In this document: piece by piece, positions 39,925-48,120 of the stretch
How positions within the stretch are numbered: the stretch's first letter is position 1
Layout of the letters: every line of letters starts with the position of its first letter
DNA from: JBJMHZ01 sp045807125
GTDB lineage: Bacteria > Actinomycetota > Actinomycetes > JAWWOL01
Assembly: GCA_045807125.1 (NCBI GenBank)
Contig: JBJMHZ010000042.1
Location: forward strand, 248,001 to 312,000
Reading direction: 5' to 3'
Length of the DNA stretch: 64,000 nucleotides
Notes under the pieces: generated by a model
Database searches by the model: none
What the model saw: only the letters and a program-made list of their open reading frames with translations
Told to the model about the DNA's origin: nothing
Position numbers and translations under genes: made by a program

Positions 39925-41336
39925 CCGCGGGCGCCGTGCCGACGCCCGGCGTCGTCGTCCGGCCGCGTCGCTGGCTCGAGCTGGCCATGCTCGCCTTCGC
40001 GCTCGCCATCGCGGTGCTCGCCTACGTGGCGGTCGGCGTCGGCCACGCCAAGAAGTTCCCGCCGTCGGTCGCGGGCTACGCCGCCGGCTTCGCCGCCCTC
40101 ATGCTCGCCGCGCACCTCGTGGTCCGGTGGGTGGCGCCGTACGCCGATCCGCTGTTCCTGCCGATGGTGCTGGCCCTCAACACGATCGGGCTCGTCGTCA
40201 TCCACCGCCTCGACCTGGCCGACATCGACCGGGCCCGCCAGCAGCACAAGGCCATCCCGACCGGCGACGCCGGCATGCAGCTGATCTGGACGGCGCTCGG
40301 CATGGCCTGCTTCGTCGTGGTCCTGCTGGTGCTGCGCGACCACCGGATCATGCAGCGCTACGCCTACACCGCGATGGCCCTCGGCCTGCTGCTGCTGCTC
40401 GTCCCCGCCGTCCTCCCCGCCGGCCACAGCGAGGTCAACGGCGCGAAGATCTGGATCCGCGTCGGCGGCCTGTCCTTCCAGCCAGGCGAGATCGCGAAGA
40501 TCCTGCTGATGGTCTTCTTCGCCGGCTACTTCGTGGCCAAGCGCGACGTGCTCACCCTCGCCAGCCGGCGGGTGCTCGCGATCGACCTGCCGCGCGGCCG
40601 CGACATGGGACCGGTTCTCGTCGCATGGGCGGTCACCCTCGCCGTTCTCGTCCTCGAGCACGACCTCGGCACGTCGCTGCTGTTCTTCGGCATCTTCCTG
40701 GCGATGCTCTACGTCGCGACCCAGCGGGTGAGCTGGGTGCTGATCGGCTTCGTGCTCTTCGTCGGCGGCTCGATGGCGGCGTACGAGCTGTTCGGCCACG
40801 TCCAGGAGCGCGTCGACATCTGGCTGCACCCGTGGTCGCAGGCGCAGGGCAACGCCTACCAGCTCGTGCAGGGCCTCTTCGGGCTGGCCAACGGCGGCAT
40901 CACCGGCACCGGGCTCGGGCTCGGGCGCCCCGACCTCGTCCCGTACGCCAAGACCGACTTCATCGTCGCCACCCTCGGCGAGGAGCTCGGGCTGGCCGGC
41001 CTGATGGCGATCCTCGTGATGTACGGGCTGCTCGTCGAGCGGGGCCTGCGCACGTCGGTGCTGGTCCGCGACTCGTTCGGCAAGCTGCTGGCGGCCGGCC
41101 TGGCGTTCGCGCTCGCCCTGCAGGTCTTCGTCGTGGTCGGTGGGGTGACCCGGCTCATCCCGCTCACCGGCATGACGATGCCGTTCCTGAGCTACGGCGG
41201 CTCCTCGCTCATCGCCAACTGGATCCTCGTCGCGCTGCTCATCCGCATCAGCGACGCCGCGCGCCGGCCGACGCCTCCGGTCACCCGCCGCGCGCCGCGC
41301 ATCGAGGACGCCACCACGCAGGTGGTGCGCCCGTGA
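39921..41336 (+). CDS. rodA: SEDS peptidoglycan polymerase, RodA/FtsW type
   Basis: The 471-residue protein has about 12 membrane segments and the SEDS hallmarks: VNGAKIWIRVGGLSFQPGEIAKI near residue 172, EHDLGTSLLFFGIFLAML, GNAYQLVQGLFGLANGGITGTGLGLG, DFIVATLGEELGLAG and the C-terminal GMTMPFLSYGGSSLIANW. It polymerises lipid II into glycan strands with its partner PBP encoded next. GTG 39921 overlaps the pstP stop. The position in the operon indicates RodA rather than FtsW. Confidence 0.95.
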   Translation: MTAGAVPTPGVVVRPRRWLELAMLAFALAIAVLAYVAVGVGHAKKFPPSVAGYAAGFAALMLAAHLVVRWVAPYADPLFLPMVLALNTIGLVVIHRLDLADIDRARQQHKAIPTGDAGMQLIWTALGMACFVVVLLVLRDHRIMQRYAYTAMALGLLLLLVPAVLPAGHSEVNGAKIWIRVGGLSFQPGEIAKILLMVFFAGYFVAKRDVLTLASRRVLAIDLPRGRDMGPVLVAWAVTLAVLVLEHDLGTSLLFFGIFLAMLYVATQRVSWVLIGFVLFVGGSMAAYELFGHVQERVDIWLHPWSQAQGNAYQLVQGLFGLANGGITGTGLGLGRPDLVPYAKTDFIVATLGEELGLAGLMAILVMYGLLVERGLRTSVLVRDSFGKLLAAGLAFALALQVFVVVGGVTRLIPLTGMTMPFLSYGGSSLIANWILVALLIRISDAARRPTPPVTRRAPRIEDATTQVVRP

Positions 41337-42787
41337 ACGCGCCCGTCCGCCGGCTCGCGATCGCCTGCTTGCTGCTGTTCCTCGCCCTGCTCGTCAACGC
41401 CAACTACCTGCAGGTCGTCGATGCGCACAAGCTGCGCACCGACCCGTACAACGCGCGCGAGCTGCTCACGTCGTACGACCGCCAGCGCGGCCCGATCGTC
41501 GCCGGCAAGCGCGAGATCGCCCGGTCGGTGCGCACCAACGACCGCCTGAAGTACCTGCGCACCTACCCCGGTGGCCCGGAGTACGCCCACGTCACCGGCT
41601 ACTACTCCTTCGTGCTCGGCGGCAAGGACATCGAGCTGTCCGAGAACGAGCTGCTGGCCGGCATCGACGACCGGCTCTTCGGCAGCGACCGGCTCTCCGA
41701 CCTCGTCACCGGCCGGCGCCCGCAGGGCGGCGCGGTCGTCCTCACCATCGACCCCGCCGTGCAGAACGCCGCCTGGCGCGGCCTGCAGGGCAAGATCGGC
41801 GCGGCCGTCGCGCTCGACCCCCGCACCGGCAAGATCCTCGCGATGGCCAGCACGCCGTCGTACGACCCATCGCTGCTGACCAGCCACGACGGCGCACGGA
41901 TCCAGCGGAACTGGAAGCGGCTGCTCGCCGACCCCGGCCAGCCGCTGCTCGACCGGGCGATCGCGCGGACCTACCCGCCCGGCTCCTTGTTCAAGGTGGT
42001 GACCAGCACCGCCGCGCTGTCCAACGGCTACGCCCCTGACACGGTGATCCCGGCGCCGCTACGCTACCGGCTGCCGCAGTCGACCCACGAGCTGGAGAAC
42101 TTCGGCGGCGAGAGCTGCGGCGCGAGCGGCAAGGCGACCCTCACCAAGGCGCTCGAGATCTCCTGCAACACCGCGTTCGCCCAGCTCGGCGTCGCGCTCG
42201 GGGCCGACAAGCTGGCCGAGACGGCGCACGCCTTCGGGATCGGCCGCGACGACGTCAAGGTGCCGATGACGGTGGCACCGAGCGTCTTCCCCGACCAGCT
42301 CGACCCGCCGCAGACCGCGCTCGCCGCCATCGGGCAGTACGACGTGCGGCTCACCCCGCTGCAAGCCGCGATGATCGCCTCGGCCGTCGCCAACCACGGC
42401 GTGCTGATGCAGCCCTACCTCGTCGACCACACGCTCGCGCCCGACCTCTCGGTGCTCGACCGGCCGCCCCCGCAGCCGCTCGGCGAGCCGATGTCGGCCG
42501 CGGTCGCCGGCGAGCTGACGGAGATGATGCGCCAGGTCGTCGCGCACGGCACGGGCACGGCGGCGCAGATCCCCGGCGTCGCGGTGGCCGGCAAGACCGG
42601 CACCGCGCAGCATGCCGCGGGGCAGCCACCGCACGCGTGGTTCATCGCCTTCGCACCGGCCGACGCGCCTCGGGTCGCGGTCGCCGTCCTGGTCGAGAAC
42701 GGCGGCGGCCTCGGCAGCGACGCCACCGGCGGCCGGGTGGCCGCACCCATCGCCAAGAGCATGATCGAGGCGGTGCTGGGCCGATGA
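41333..42787 (+). CDS. pbpA: class B penicillin-binding protein (PbpA)
   Basis: The 484-residue transpeptidase has an N-terminal membrane anchor (about 6-24), a dimerisation/pedestal region (about 35-150) and a transpeptidase domain with SxxK in PPGSLFKVVT (near 222), SxN as ISCNTAF (near 277), and KTG in VAGKTGTAQ (near 420). It cross-links peptidoglycan together with RodA. GTG 41333 overlaps the rodA stop (GTGA), and its own stop overlaps the pknA start (ATGA). Confidence 0.96.
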   Translation: MNAPVRRLAIACLLLFLALLVNANYLQVVDAHKLRTDPYNARELLTSYDRQRGPIVAGKREIARSVRTNDRLKYLRTYPGGPEYAHVTGYYSFVLGGKDIELSENELLAGIDDRLFGSDRLSDLVTGRRPQGGAVVLTIDPAVQNAAWRGLQGKIGAAVALDPRTGKILAMASTPSYDPSLLTSHDGARIQRNWKRLLADPGQPLLDRAIARTYPPGSLFKVVTSTAALSNGYAPDTVIPAPLRYRLPQSTHELENFGGESCGASGKATLTKALEISCNTAFAQLGVALGADKLAETAHAFGIGRDDVKVPMTVAPSVFPDQLDPPQTALAAIGQYDVRLTPLQAAMIASAVANHGVLMQPYLVDHTLAPDLSVLDRPPPQPLGEPMSAAVAGELTEMMRQVVAHGTGTAAQIPGVAVAGKTGTAQHAAGQPPHAWFIAFAPADAPRVAVAVLVENGGGLGSDATGGRVAAPIAKSMIEAVLGR

Positions 42788-44193
42788 GCGAGCAGACCGG
42801 CCGCCCGTCGGCGGGCACCGCGCACCCGCAGGTGCTCGGCTCGCGCTACCGGCTCGACGCCCCGATCGCGGTCGGCGGCATGGGGGAGGTCTGGCGGGCC
42901 GTCGACGAGCGGCTCGGCCGCCCGGTCGCGGTCAAGGTCCTGAAGCCCGAGCTGGCCGGCGACCCGTCCTTCCGCGACCGGTTCCGGGCCGAGGGCCGGC
43001 ACGCCGCGCTGCTGTCGCACCCGGGCATCGCCAGCGTCTTCGACTACGGCGAGGCCGGCGGCAGCGCCTACCTCGTCATGGAGCTGGTCGACGGCGAGCC
43101 GCTCTCGCACGTCATCGCGCGAGAGGGCCGGCTCCCGGTGGTGCGCACCCTCGACATCGTGGGGCAGGCCGCCCTCGCGCTGCAGGCCGCGCACGACGCA
43201 GGCGTCGTCCACCGCGACGTCAAGCCGGGCAACCTGCTCCTCCGGCCGGACGGGGTGGTGAAGGTCACCGACTTCGGCATCGCCCGCGCAGCCGACGCCG
43301 TGCCGCTCACCCAGACCGGCGCCGTCGTCGGCACCGCGCACTACCTCTCGCCCGAGCAGGCATCGGCCGAGCCGGTCACGCCGAGGAGCGACATCTACTC
43401 GCTGGCCGTCGTGGCGTACGAGTGCCTCGCGGGACGGCGCCCGTTCGACGGCGACAACACGTTCGCCGTCGCGGCCGCCCACGTCCAGCAGGCGCCGCCA
43501 CCGCTGCCGGACGACGTGCCAGGGCCGGTACGGGTGCTCGTCGAGCAGGCGCTGGAGAAGGACCCGGCCAGGCGCCCCGGCTCGGCTGGCGGCTTCGGGC
43601 GGACCGCGCTCGCGCTGCGGGCCACGATGACCGAGGCGCCGCCGGCCGCGCCGTTCCCCGCCGAGCCGCCACCGGCTGCGCGGCTCGCCCCCACCCGTAC
43701 GTTCGCACCGGCCGCGCCGGCATCCGAGCCCGCCCCTGCGGCAACGGCGCCGGCCCCGCCCGCCCATCGGCGCGGGCGGATCGCCTTCGCCACGCTCATC
43801 GCCCTCGGCCTGCTGGGCGCGCTGCTCGCGGCGCTCGTCTCGCGCGGCCCCGACCCGGGCACCGGCCGGGCCAGCCGGCCGGGCGCGGGCGCGACGGCAC
43901 GCACGGTGAGCGTCGTCGCGGCCCGCTACGTCGGCACGCCGGTCGCGCAGGCCCGCCAGCGGCTGCGCGCGCTCGGCCTCACCGTGCAGGTCGCCTACGT
44001 CGCCTCGGGTGCCAAGCCCGGTAGCGTGGCTGCCGTGCGGCCAACCGGGGCCGTACCGGCCGGCGGCACCGTGACGCTGTCGGCCGTGCGGGTCGCGACG
44101 CAGCCGGCACGCTCGCCGGCACCCGAGCCGGCGCACCACGGCAAGGGAAACGGGCACGGCAAGGGCAAGGGTGGCAAGGGTGGCGATGACTGA
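42784..44193 (+). CDS. pknA: Ser/Thr protein kinase PknA with one PASTA-like domain
   Basis: The 469-residue kinase has the catalytic domain at about 22-285: glycine loop VGGMGEVW, VAVKVLK lysine, HRDVKPGN catalytic loop, DFGIARA and activation segment TQTGAVVGTAHYLSPEQ. A Pro/Ala-rich juxtamembrane stretch precedes the membrane helix (about 336-357). Outside is one PASTA-like unit (about 380-438: AARYVGTPVAQARQRLRALGLTV...VRPTGAVPAGGTVTL) and a His/Gly/Lys-rich tail. M. tuberculosis PknA lacks a PASTA unit. The kinase regulates growth and division. Confidence 0.94.
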   Translation: MSEQTGRPSAGTAHPQVLGSRYRLDAPIAVGGMGEVWRAVDERLGRPVAVKVLKPELAGDPSFRDRFRAEGRHAALLSHPGIASVFDYGEAGGSAYLVMELVDGEPLSHVIAREGRLPVVRTLDIVGQAALALQAAHDAGVVHRDVKPGNLLLRPDGVVKVTDFGIARAADAVPLTQTGAVVGTAHYLSPEQASAEPVTPRSDIYSLAVVAYECLAGRRPFDGDNTFAVAAAHVQQAPPPLPDDVPGPVRVLVEQALEKDPARRPGSAGGFGRTALALRATMTEAPPAAPFPAEPPPAARLAPTRTFAPAAPASEPAPAATAPAPPAHRRGRIAFATLIALGLLGALLAALVSRGPDPGTGRASRPGAGATARTVSVVAARYVGTPVAQARQRLRALGLTVQVAYVASGAKPGSVAAVRPTGAVPAGGTVTLSAVRVATQPARSPAPEPAHHGKGNGHGKGKGGKGGDD

Positions 44194-45916
44194 GCCGCGG
44201 GTGCTGGGCGGCCGCTACGAGCTGGGCGGGGTGCTCGGCTTCGGCGGGATGGCCGAGGTGCACCACGGGCGCGACGTGCGCCTCGGCCGCGAGGTCGCCC
44301 TCAAGATCCTGCGCTCCGACCTCGCCCGCGACCCGGCCTTCCAGAACCGCTTCCGCCGCGAGGCGCAGTCGGCAGCCTCGCTCAACCACCACTCCATCGT
44401 CGCCGTCTACGACACCGGCGAGGACCAGGACAACGGCACCCCGATCCCGTACATCGTCATGGAGTACGTCGACGGGCGCACCCTGCGCGACGTGATGCTG
44501 GGCGACGGCCGGCTCACGCCGCAGCGGGCCCTCGAGATCACCGCCGGCGTCCTGGAGGCGCTGGAGTACAGCCACCAGGCCGGCATCGTCCACCGCGACA
44601 TCAAGCCCGGCAACGTCATGCTGACCAAGCCCGGCGCGGTGAAGGTGATGGACTTCGGGATCGCGCGGGCGCTCACCTCCGCCGCCGCGACGATGACGCA
44701 GACGGCCGCGGTCATCGGCACGGCGCAGTACCTCTCGCCCGAGCAGGCCCGCGGCCAGCACGTCGACGCCCGCAGCGACATCTACTCCACCGGCTGCCTG
44801 CTCTACGAGCTGCTCACCGGCCAGCCGCCGTTCACCGGGGACTCGCCGGTGTCGGTCGCCTACCAGCACGTCCGCGAGGACCCGGTGCCGCCGAGCCGGC
44901 TCGACCCCGACCTGTCCCCCGCCATCGACGCGATCGTCCTGAAGGCGCTGTCGAAGAACCCGGCCAACCGCTACCAGTCCGCCGCGGAGATGCGGGCTGA
45001 CATCGCGCGGCTGCTCGAGGGCCGGCCGGTGCTGGCCACGCCGGTGCTCGACGACGCGACGACGGCGCTCGCGCCGCCGGTCGGGGCCACCACGGTCATC
45101 CCACCGGTCCCGCCAGAGCGCCGCGGCAACCGGGCCCTCGCGTACGTCCTGCTGGGGCTCGCGGTGCTCGGCGTCTTCGTCGGCGCGTTCTTCCTCGGCA
45201 AGGCGATCATCGGCGGCGGCGGCAAGCCGGTGCCGGTGCCCAACCTGATCGGCGAGCAGGCCAAGGTCGCCGAGAGCCAGCTCAAGGCGCTCGGGCTCGA
45301 CTGGGAGGAGCAGACCGTCAACCGCGACCGGCCGGCCGGCCAGGTGCTCGACCAGTCGCCGGTGCCGGGCGCGCAGGTCCACCAGGGCGACAAGGTCACC
45401 CTCACGATCAGCGCCGGCGTGCAGAAGGTGAAGGTGCCCGTGCTGGTCGGGCTCGGCGATGCCGATGCCCGCCAGGCGCTCGCCCAGGCCGGGCTGCGGG
45501 TCGGCAACGTCAAGCCGAGGAGCTCGGACAGGGAGGCCGGCACCGTCCTGGCCTCCAACCCGCAGTCCGGGCAGGAGGTGGCCACCGGCAGCCGGGTCAA
45601 CCTGGTCGAGGCGAGCGGCGACGTGGCGGTGCCGGACGTGACCGGCATGACCCAGGACGACGCGATCAACCGGCTGACCGGCAAGGGCTTCCAGTACCAG
45701 GTCCAGGAGCGCCAGACCACGTCGGCGGCCGCCGGCACGGTCGTCGACCAGACGCCCGCGGGCAACGACACGGCGCCCCTCGGCAGCACGGTCACCATCG
45801 TGGTGGCCAAGGCACCGGCGACGACGACGCCGCCGCCCACCACCACTCCGCCGCCCACCACCACTCCGCCCACCACCACTCCGCCCACCACCACGACGAC
45901 GACGCCCAAGCACTGA
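44186..45916 (+). CDS. pknB: Ser/Thr protein kinase PknB with three PASTA domains
   Basis: The 576-residue kinase has a catalytic domain at about 9-275: GFGGMAEVH, VALKILR, HRDIKPGNVML, DFGIARA and TQTAAVIGTAQYLSPEQ with the activation threonines. A membrane helix (about 318-340) is followed by three PASTA domains (about 347-412, 413-480, 481-545), one fewer than the mycobacterial protein, and a Thr/Pro repeat tail. PknB senses muropeptide/lipid II and controls cell-wall synthesis. ATG 44186 overlaps the pknA stop by eight bases; the frame from 44171 is less likely. Confidence 0.96.
   Translation: MTEPRVLGGRYELGGVLGFGGMAEVHHGRDVRLGREVALKILRSDLARDPAFQNRFRREAQSAASLNHHSIVAVYDTGEDQDNGTPIPYIVMEYVDGRTLRDVMLGDGRLTPQRALEITAGVLEALEYSHQAGIVHRDIKPGNVMLTKPGAVKVMDFGIARALTSAAATMTQTAAVIGTAQYLSPEQARGQHVDARSDIYSTGCLLYELLTGQPPFTGDSPVSVAYQHVREDPVPPSRLDPDLSPAIDAIVLKALSKNPANRYQSAAEMRADIARLLEGRPVLATPVLDDATTALAPPVGATTVIPPVPPERRGNRALAYVLLGLAVLGVFVGAFFLGKAIIGGGGKPVPVPNLIGEQAKVAESQLKALGLDWEEQTVNRDRPAGQVLDQSPVPGAQVHQGDKVTLTISAGVQKVKVPVLVGLGDADARQALAQAGLRVGNVKPRSSDREAGTVLASNPQSGQEVATGSRVNLVEASGDVAVPDVTGMTQDDAINRLTGKGFQYQVQERQTTSAAAGTVVDQTPAGNDTAPLGSTVTIVVAKAPATTTPPPTTTPPPTTTPPTTTPPTTTTTTPKH
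45835..45905 (+). repeat. tandem repeat encoding Thr/Pro tail of PknB
   Basis: Units of CCCACCACCACTCCG (15 bases, some with an extra CCG) repeat about four times and decay into ACG triplets just before the pknB stop. They encode TTTPP units. The unit length is a multiple of three, so copy number can vary without frameshift. Confidence 0.8.
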
Positions 45917-46001
45917 CCCGCACCGGCGGGGCGATGAACCGCTTCGCGCGCCGGTGCGAATGCAGGGCGTACCCGTACGCATGACCGCCCGAGAGGGAGC
46001 G

Positions 46002-46667
46002 ATGAGCGGCTCGGCCAGCACGCCGGGGACGCTCGTGCCATCGTGGAGCGTGGTCTCCGAGCGCCCGCAGCGGCCCGCCGCGTTCGACCCCGATCCGGTG
46101 GTGATCGATGCCGGTGACGCGGCGCTGGTCGGGCAGCTCCGCGGGCGGCACGACGCCGCGCTCGGCACGCTGTACGACCGGTACGGCGCGGCGTGCTTCG
46201 CGCTGGCCCGGCGGATCGTGGGGGACGAGGATCTCGCGGCCGACGTCGTGCAGGACGCGTTCCTCACCGCGTGGCGGGAGGTCGACCGCTACGAGCTGCG
46301 CCGGGGCTCGCTCCGTACCTGGCTGCTGACGCTCACCCACCATCGGGCCGTCGACTGCGTGCGGCGGGAGAACCGGCACCGGGCCAGGCGGGCGTCCCTC
46401 GAGCTGCTGGACGCCACCCCGTCGGGCGAGCGCACCGTCGAGGAGCAGGCGGCCGCCGCCATCAGCGCCACCCTGGTGCGGCGGGCGCTCGACCGCCTGC
46501 CGGCCCCGCAACGCCAGGCGTTGCTGCTCTCCTACTTCGGCGGCTACAGCCAGAACGAGATTGCCCGGCTGACCGAGAGCCCGCTCGGCACCGTGAAGAC
46601 GCGGATGCTCGCCGGGATGCGCAAGCTGCGCGAGACGCTCGAGCCCGACGTGCGCGGGGAGGCGTGA
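46002..46667 (+). CDS. ECF-subfamily RNA polymerase sigma factor
   Basis: The 221-residue protein has sigma region 2 (about 40-105: LYDRYGAACFALARRIVGDEDLAADVVQDAFLTAWREVDRY) and region 4 (about 155-210: LPAPQRQALLLSYFGGYSQNEIARLTESPLGTVKTRMLAGMRKL). Regions 1 and 3 are absent, as expected for ECF factors. Its partner anti-sigma gene begins five bases after its stop. ATG 46002 has GAGAGGGAG directly upstream; the frame to 45954 lacks a site. It resembles the SigK/SigL-type group with zinc-containing RskA-like partners. Confidence 0.92.
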   Translation: MSGSASTPGTLVPSWSVVSERPQRPAAFDPDPVVIDAGDAALVGQLRGRHDAALGTLYDRYGAACFALARRIVGDEDLAADVVQDAFLTAWREVDRYELRRGSLRTWLLTLTHHRAVDCVRRENRHRARRASLELLDATPSGERTVEEQAAAAISATLVRRALDRLPAPQRQALLLSYFGGYSQNEIARLTESPLGTVKTRMLAGMRKLRETLEPDVRGEA

Positions 46668-46671
46668 GGTC

Positions 46672-47436
46672 GTGAGCGACGACGTCCGCGCCGACCATGC
46701 CCGCTGGCAGGAGCTCGCGGTCGGGCACGCCGTCAGCGCGCTCGACCCGGCGGACGACCGGGCGATCCAAGCGCACCTCGAGGGGTGCGCTGACTGCCGG
46801 GCGCTGGTCGGGGAGACCGAGCGGACGATGGCCGAGCTGGCCGGCACCGTACCGGCCGCCGCTCCCCCGCCCGGCCTGCGCGCCCGCATCCTCGATGCCG
46901 CCCGCCGCGACGACGCCGGCGCGGACGACCGGCAGCCGACCTCGCTGCCGCCGCTGCCGAGGACCGCGAGGTGGTCACGTGGCCCGCTGCGGCTGGCCGC
47001 GGCCGCGGCCGTCGTGCTGCTGGCCCTCGTCGCCGTGGGGACGTGGCGGCTGCTGGACGGCGGACCCTCCGGCGCCGCCCGGACGGTCGCCGAGCGGTGC
47101 GCGGCCGTGCGCTGCCCGACCGTGCCGCTGACGAGCGGTGCGCGGGTAGTCGCCGACGCGATGGTGCTCGACGACGTGGTCTACCTGCGCCCCGTCCAGC
47201 TGCCGCGCAACGACGCCGGCCGCGACGAGTACGTGCTCTGGCGGCTGGCCCCCGGCACGCCGCCGGCGGTGGTCGGCGGGTTCGACGTGAGCGGCGAGGG
47301 AACCGACTCGGTCGAGGTCGGCCGGCTCGCCGTGCCGCTGTCAGACGTCTCGCAGCTCGCGATCACCCGGGAGCCCGGCCGGGTGCCGCCGCCGGCGCCG
47401 ACCACGGCGGTCGTCGGGGCCGGCGCCGTGACCTGA
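46672..47436 (+). CDS. anti-sigma factor, zinc-binding (RskA-like)
   Basis: The 254-residue protein has an N-terminal anti-sigma zinc domain with AVGHAVSALDP and HLEGCADCRALV (the His...CxxC pattern) in residues 15-45, one membrane helix (about 105-123), and an extracytoplasmic RskA-type domain (about 135-245). It should hold the preceding sigma factor at the membrane until released. GTG 46672 lies four bases after the sigma stop. A strong hairpin follows its stop. Confidence 0.9.
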   Translation: MSDDVRADHARWQELAVGHAVSALDPADDRAIQAHLEGCADCRALVGETERTMAELAGTVPAAAPPPGLRARILDAARRDDAGADDRQPTSLPPLPRTARWSRGPLRLAAAAAVVLLALVAVGTWRLLDGGPSGAARTVAERCAAVRCPTVPLTSGARVVADAMVLDDVVYLRPVQLPRNDAGRDEYVLWRLAPGTPPAVVGGFDVSGEGTDSVEVGRLAVPLSDVSQLAITREPGRVPPPAPTTAVVGAGAVT

Positions 47437-47439
47437 GCG

Positions 47440-47463
47440 GGGCCGGGCGGGCCGGCCCGGCCC
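47440..47463. terminator. bidirectional hairpin terminator between convergent genes
   Basis: GGGCCGGGC (47440-47448) pairs perfectly with GCCCGGCCC (47455-47463) around a six-base loop, giving a nine-pair, almost all-GC stem. It fills the 27-base gap between the anti-sigma stop and the pabA stop on the opposite strand. There is no T-tract, which is common for actinobacterial terminators. Confidence 0.6.
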
Positions 47464-48120
47464 TCAGTGCGGGAGCGCGGCGGTGCGCCGCTCCTCGGCA
47501 GCTGCCGCGAGCGCCGGTGCGCGCTCGACCGCGGCGGGGTCGCCGCAGACCGCGAGCCAGGTGGCCAGCAGCACGTGGCCGCCCTGGGTCAGCATCGACT
47601 CGGGGTGGAACTGCACGCCCTCCACCGCCAGCTCCCGGTGCCGCAGCGCCATGACGGTCCCGTCGTCGGTCCAGGCGGTGACCGCCAGCTCCTCCGGCAC
47701 CGTCGCGGGGTCGACGACGAGCGAGTGGTAGCGGGTGGCGGTGCAGGGGTCGGGCAGCCCGGCGAGCACGCCGGTGCCGTCGTGGTGCACCTCGCTGGTC
47801 TTGCCGTGCATCAGCTCGGGAGCCCTGACGATGCGGCCACCGTGCGCGACGCCGATGGCCTGCAGCCCGAGGCAGACGCCGAGCAGCGGCAGCTCGCGGC
47901 GCTCGCACTCGTGCACCATCTCCACCGAGCAGCCGGCCTGCTCCGGCGTCCCAGGGCCCGGGCTCAGCAGGACGCCGTCGACATCCAGCTCGGCCAGGTC
48001 GCCGGGCGCCACCGCGTCGTTGCGGCGCACCGCCACCCGCGCACCCAGCTGCTGGAGGTACTGCGCGAGGTTGTAGACGAAGCTGTCGTAGTTGTCGACG
48101 ACGAGGACCTTCGCGGTCAT
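47464..48120 (-). CDS. pabA: glutamine amidotransferase, aminodeoxychorismate/anthranilate synthase component II
   Basis: The 218-residue class-I glutamine amidotransferase has VLVVDNYDSFVYNLAQYL at the start, LLSPGPGTPE, the nucleophile in LLGVCLGLQAIG (Cys near residue 84) and the triad end VEGVQFHPES near 175. It supplies ammonia from glutamine for p-aminobenzoate (folate) or anthranilate (tryptophan) synthesis; in mycobacteria the same locus carries the gene called trpG. ATG 48120 overlaps the fadD stop (ATGA), so it is translated from the fadD message. Confidence 0.94.
   Translation of the reverse strand: MTAKVLVVDNYDSFVYNLAQYLQQLGARVAVRRNDAVAPGDLAELDVDGVLLSPGPGTPEQAGCSVEMVHECERRELPLLGVCLGLQAIGVAHGGRIVRAPELMHGKTSEVHHDGTGVLAGLPDPCTATRYHSLVVDPATVPEELAVTAWTDDGTVMALRHRELAVEGVQFHPESMLTQGGHVLLATWLAVCGDPAAVERAPALAAAAEERRTAALPH

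Noticed and set aside
39278..41332. Upstream extension of the pbpA frame through pstP and rodA
   Set aside because: The extension is Pro/Arg/Ser-rich noise; the GTG at 41333 overlapping the rodA stop and followed by a membrane anchor is the natural start.
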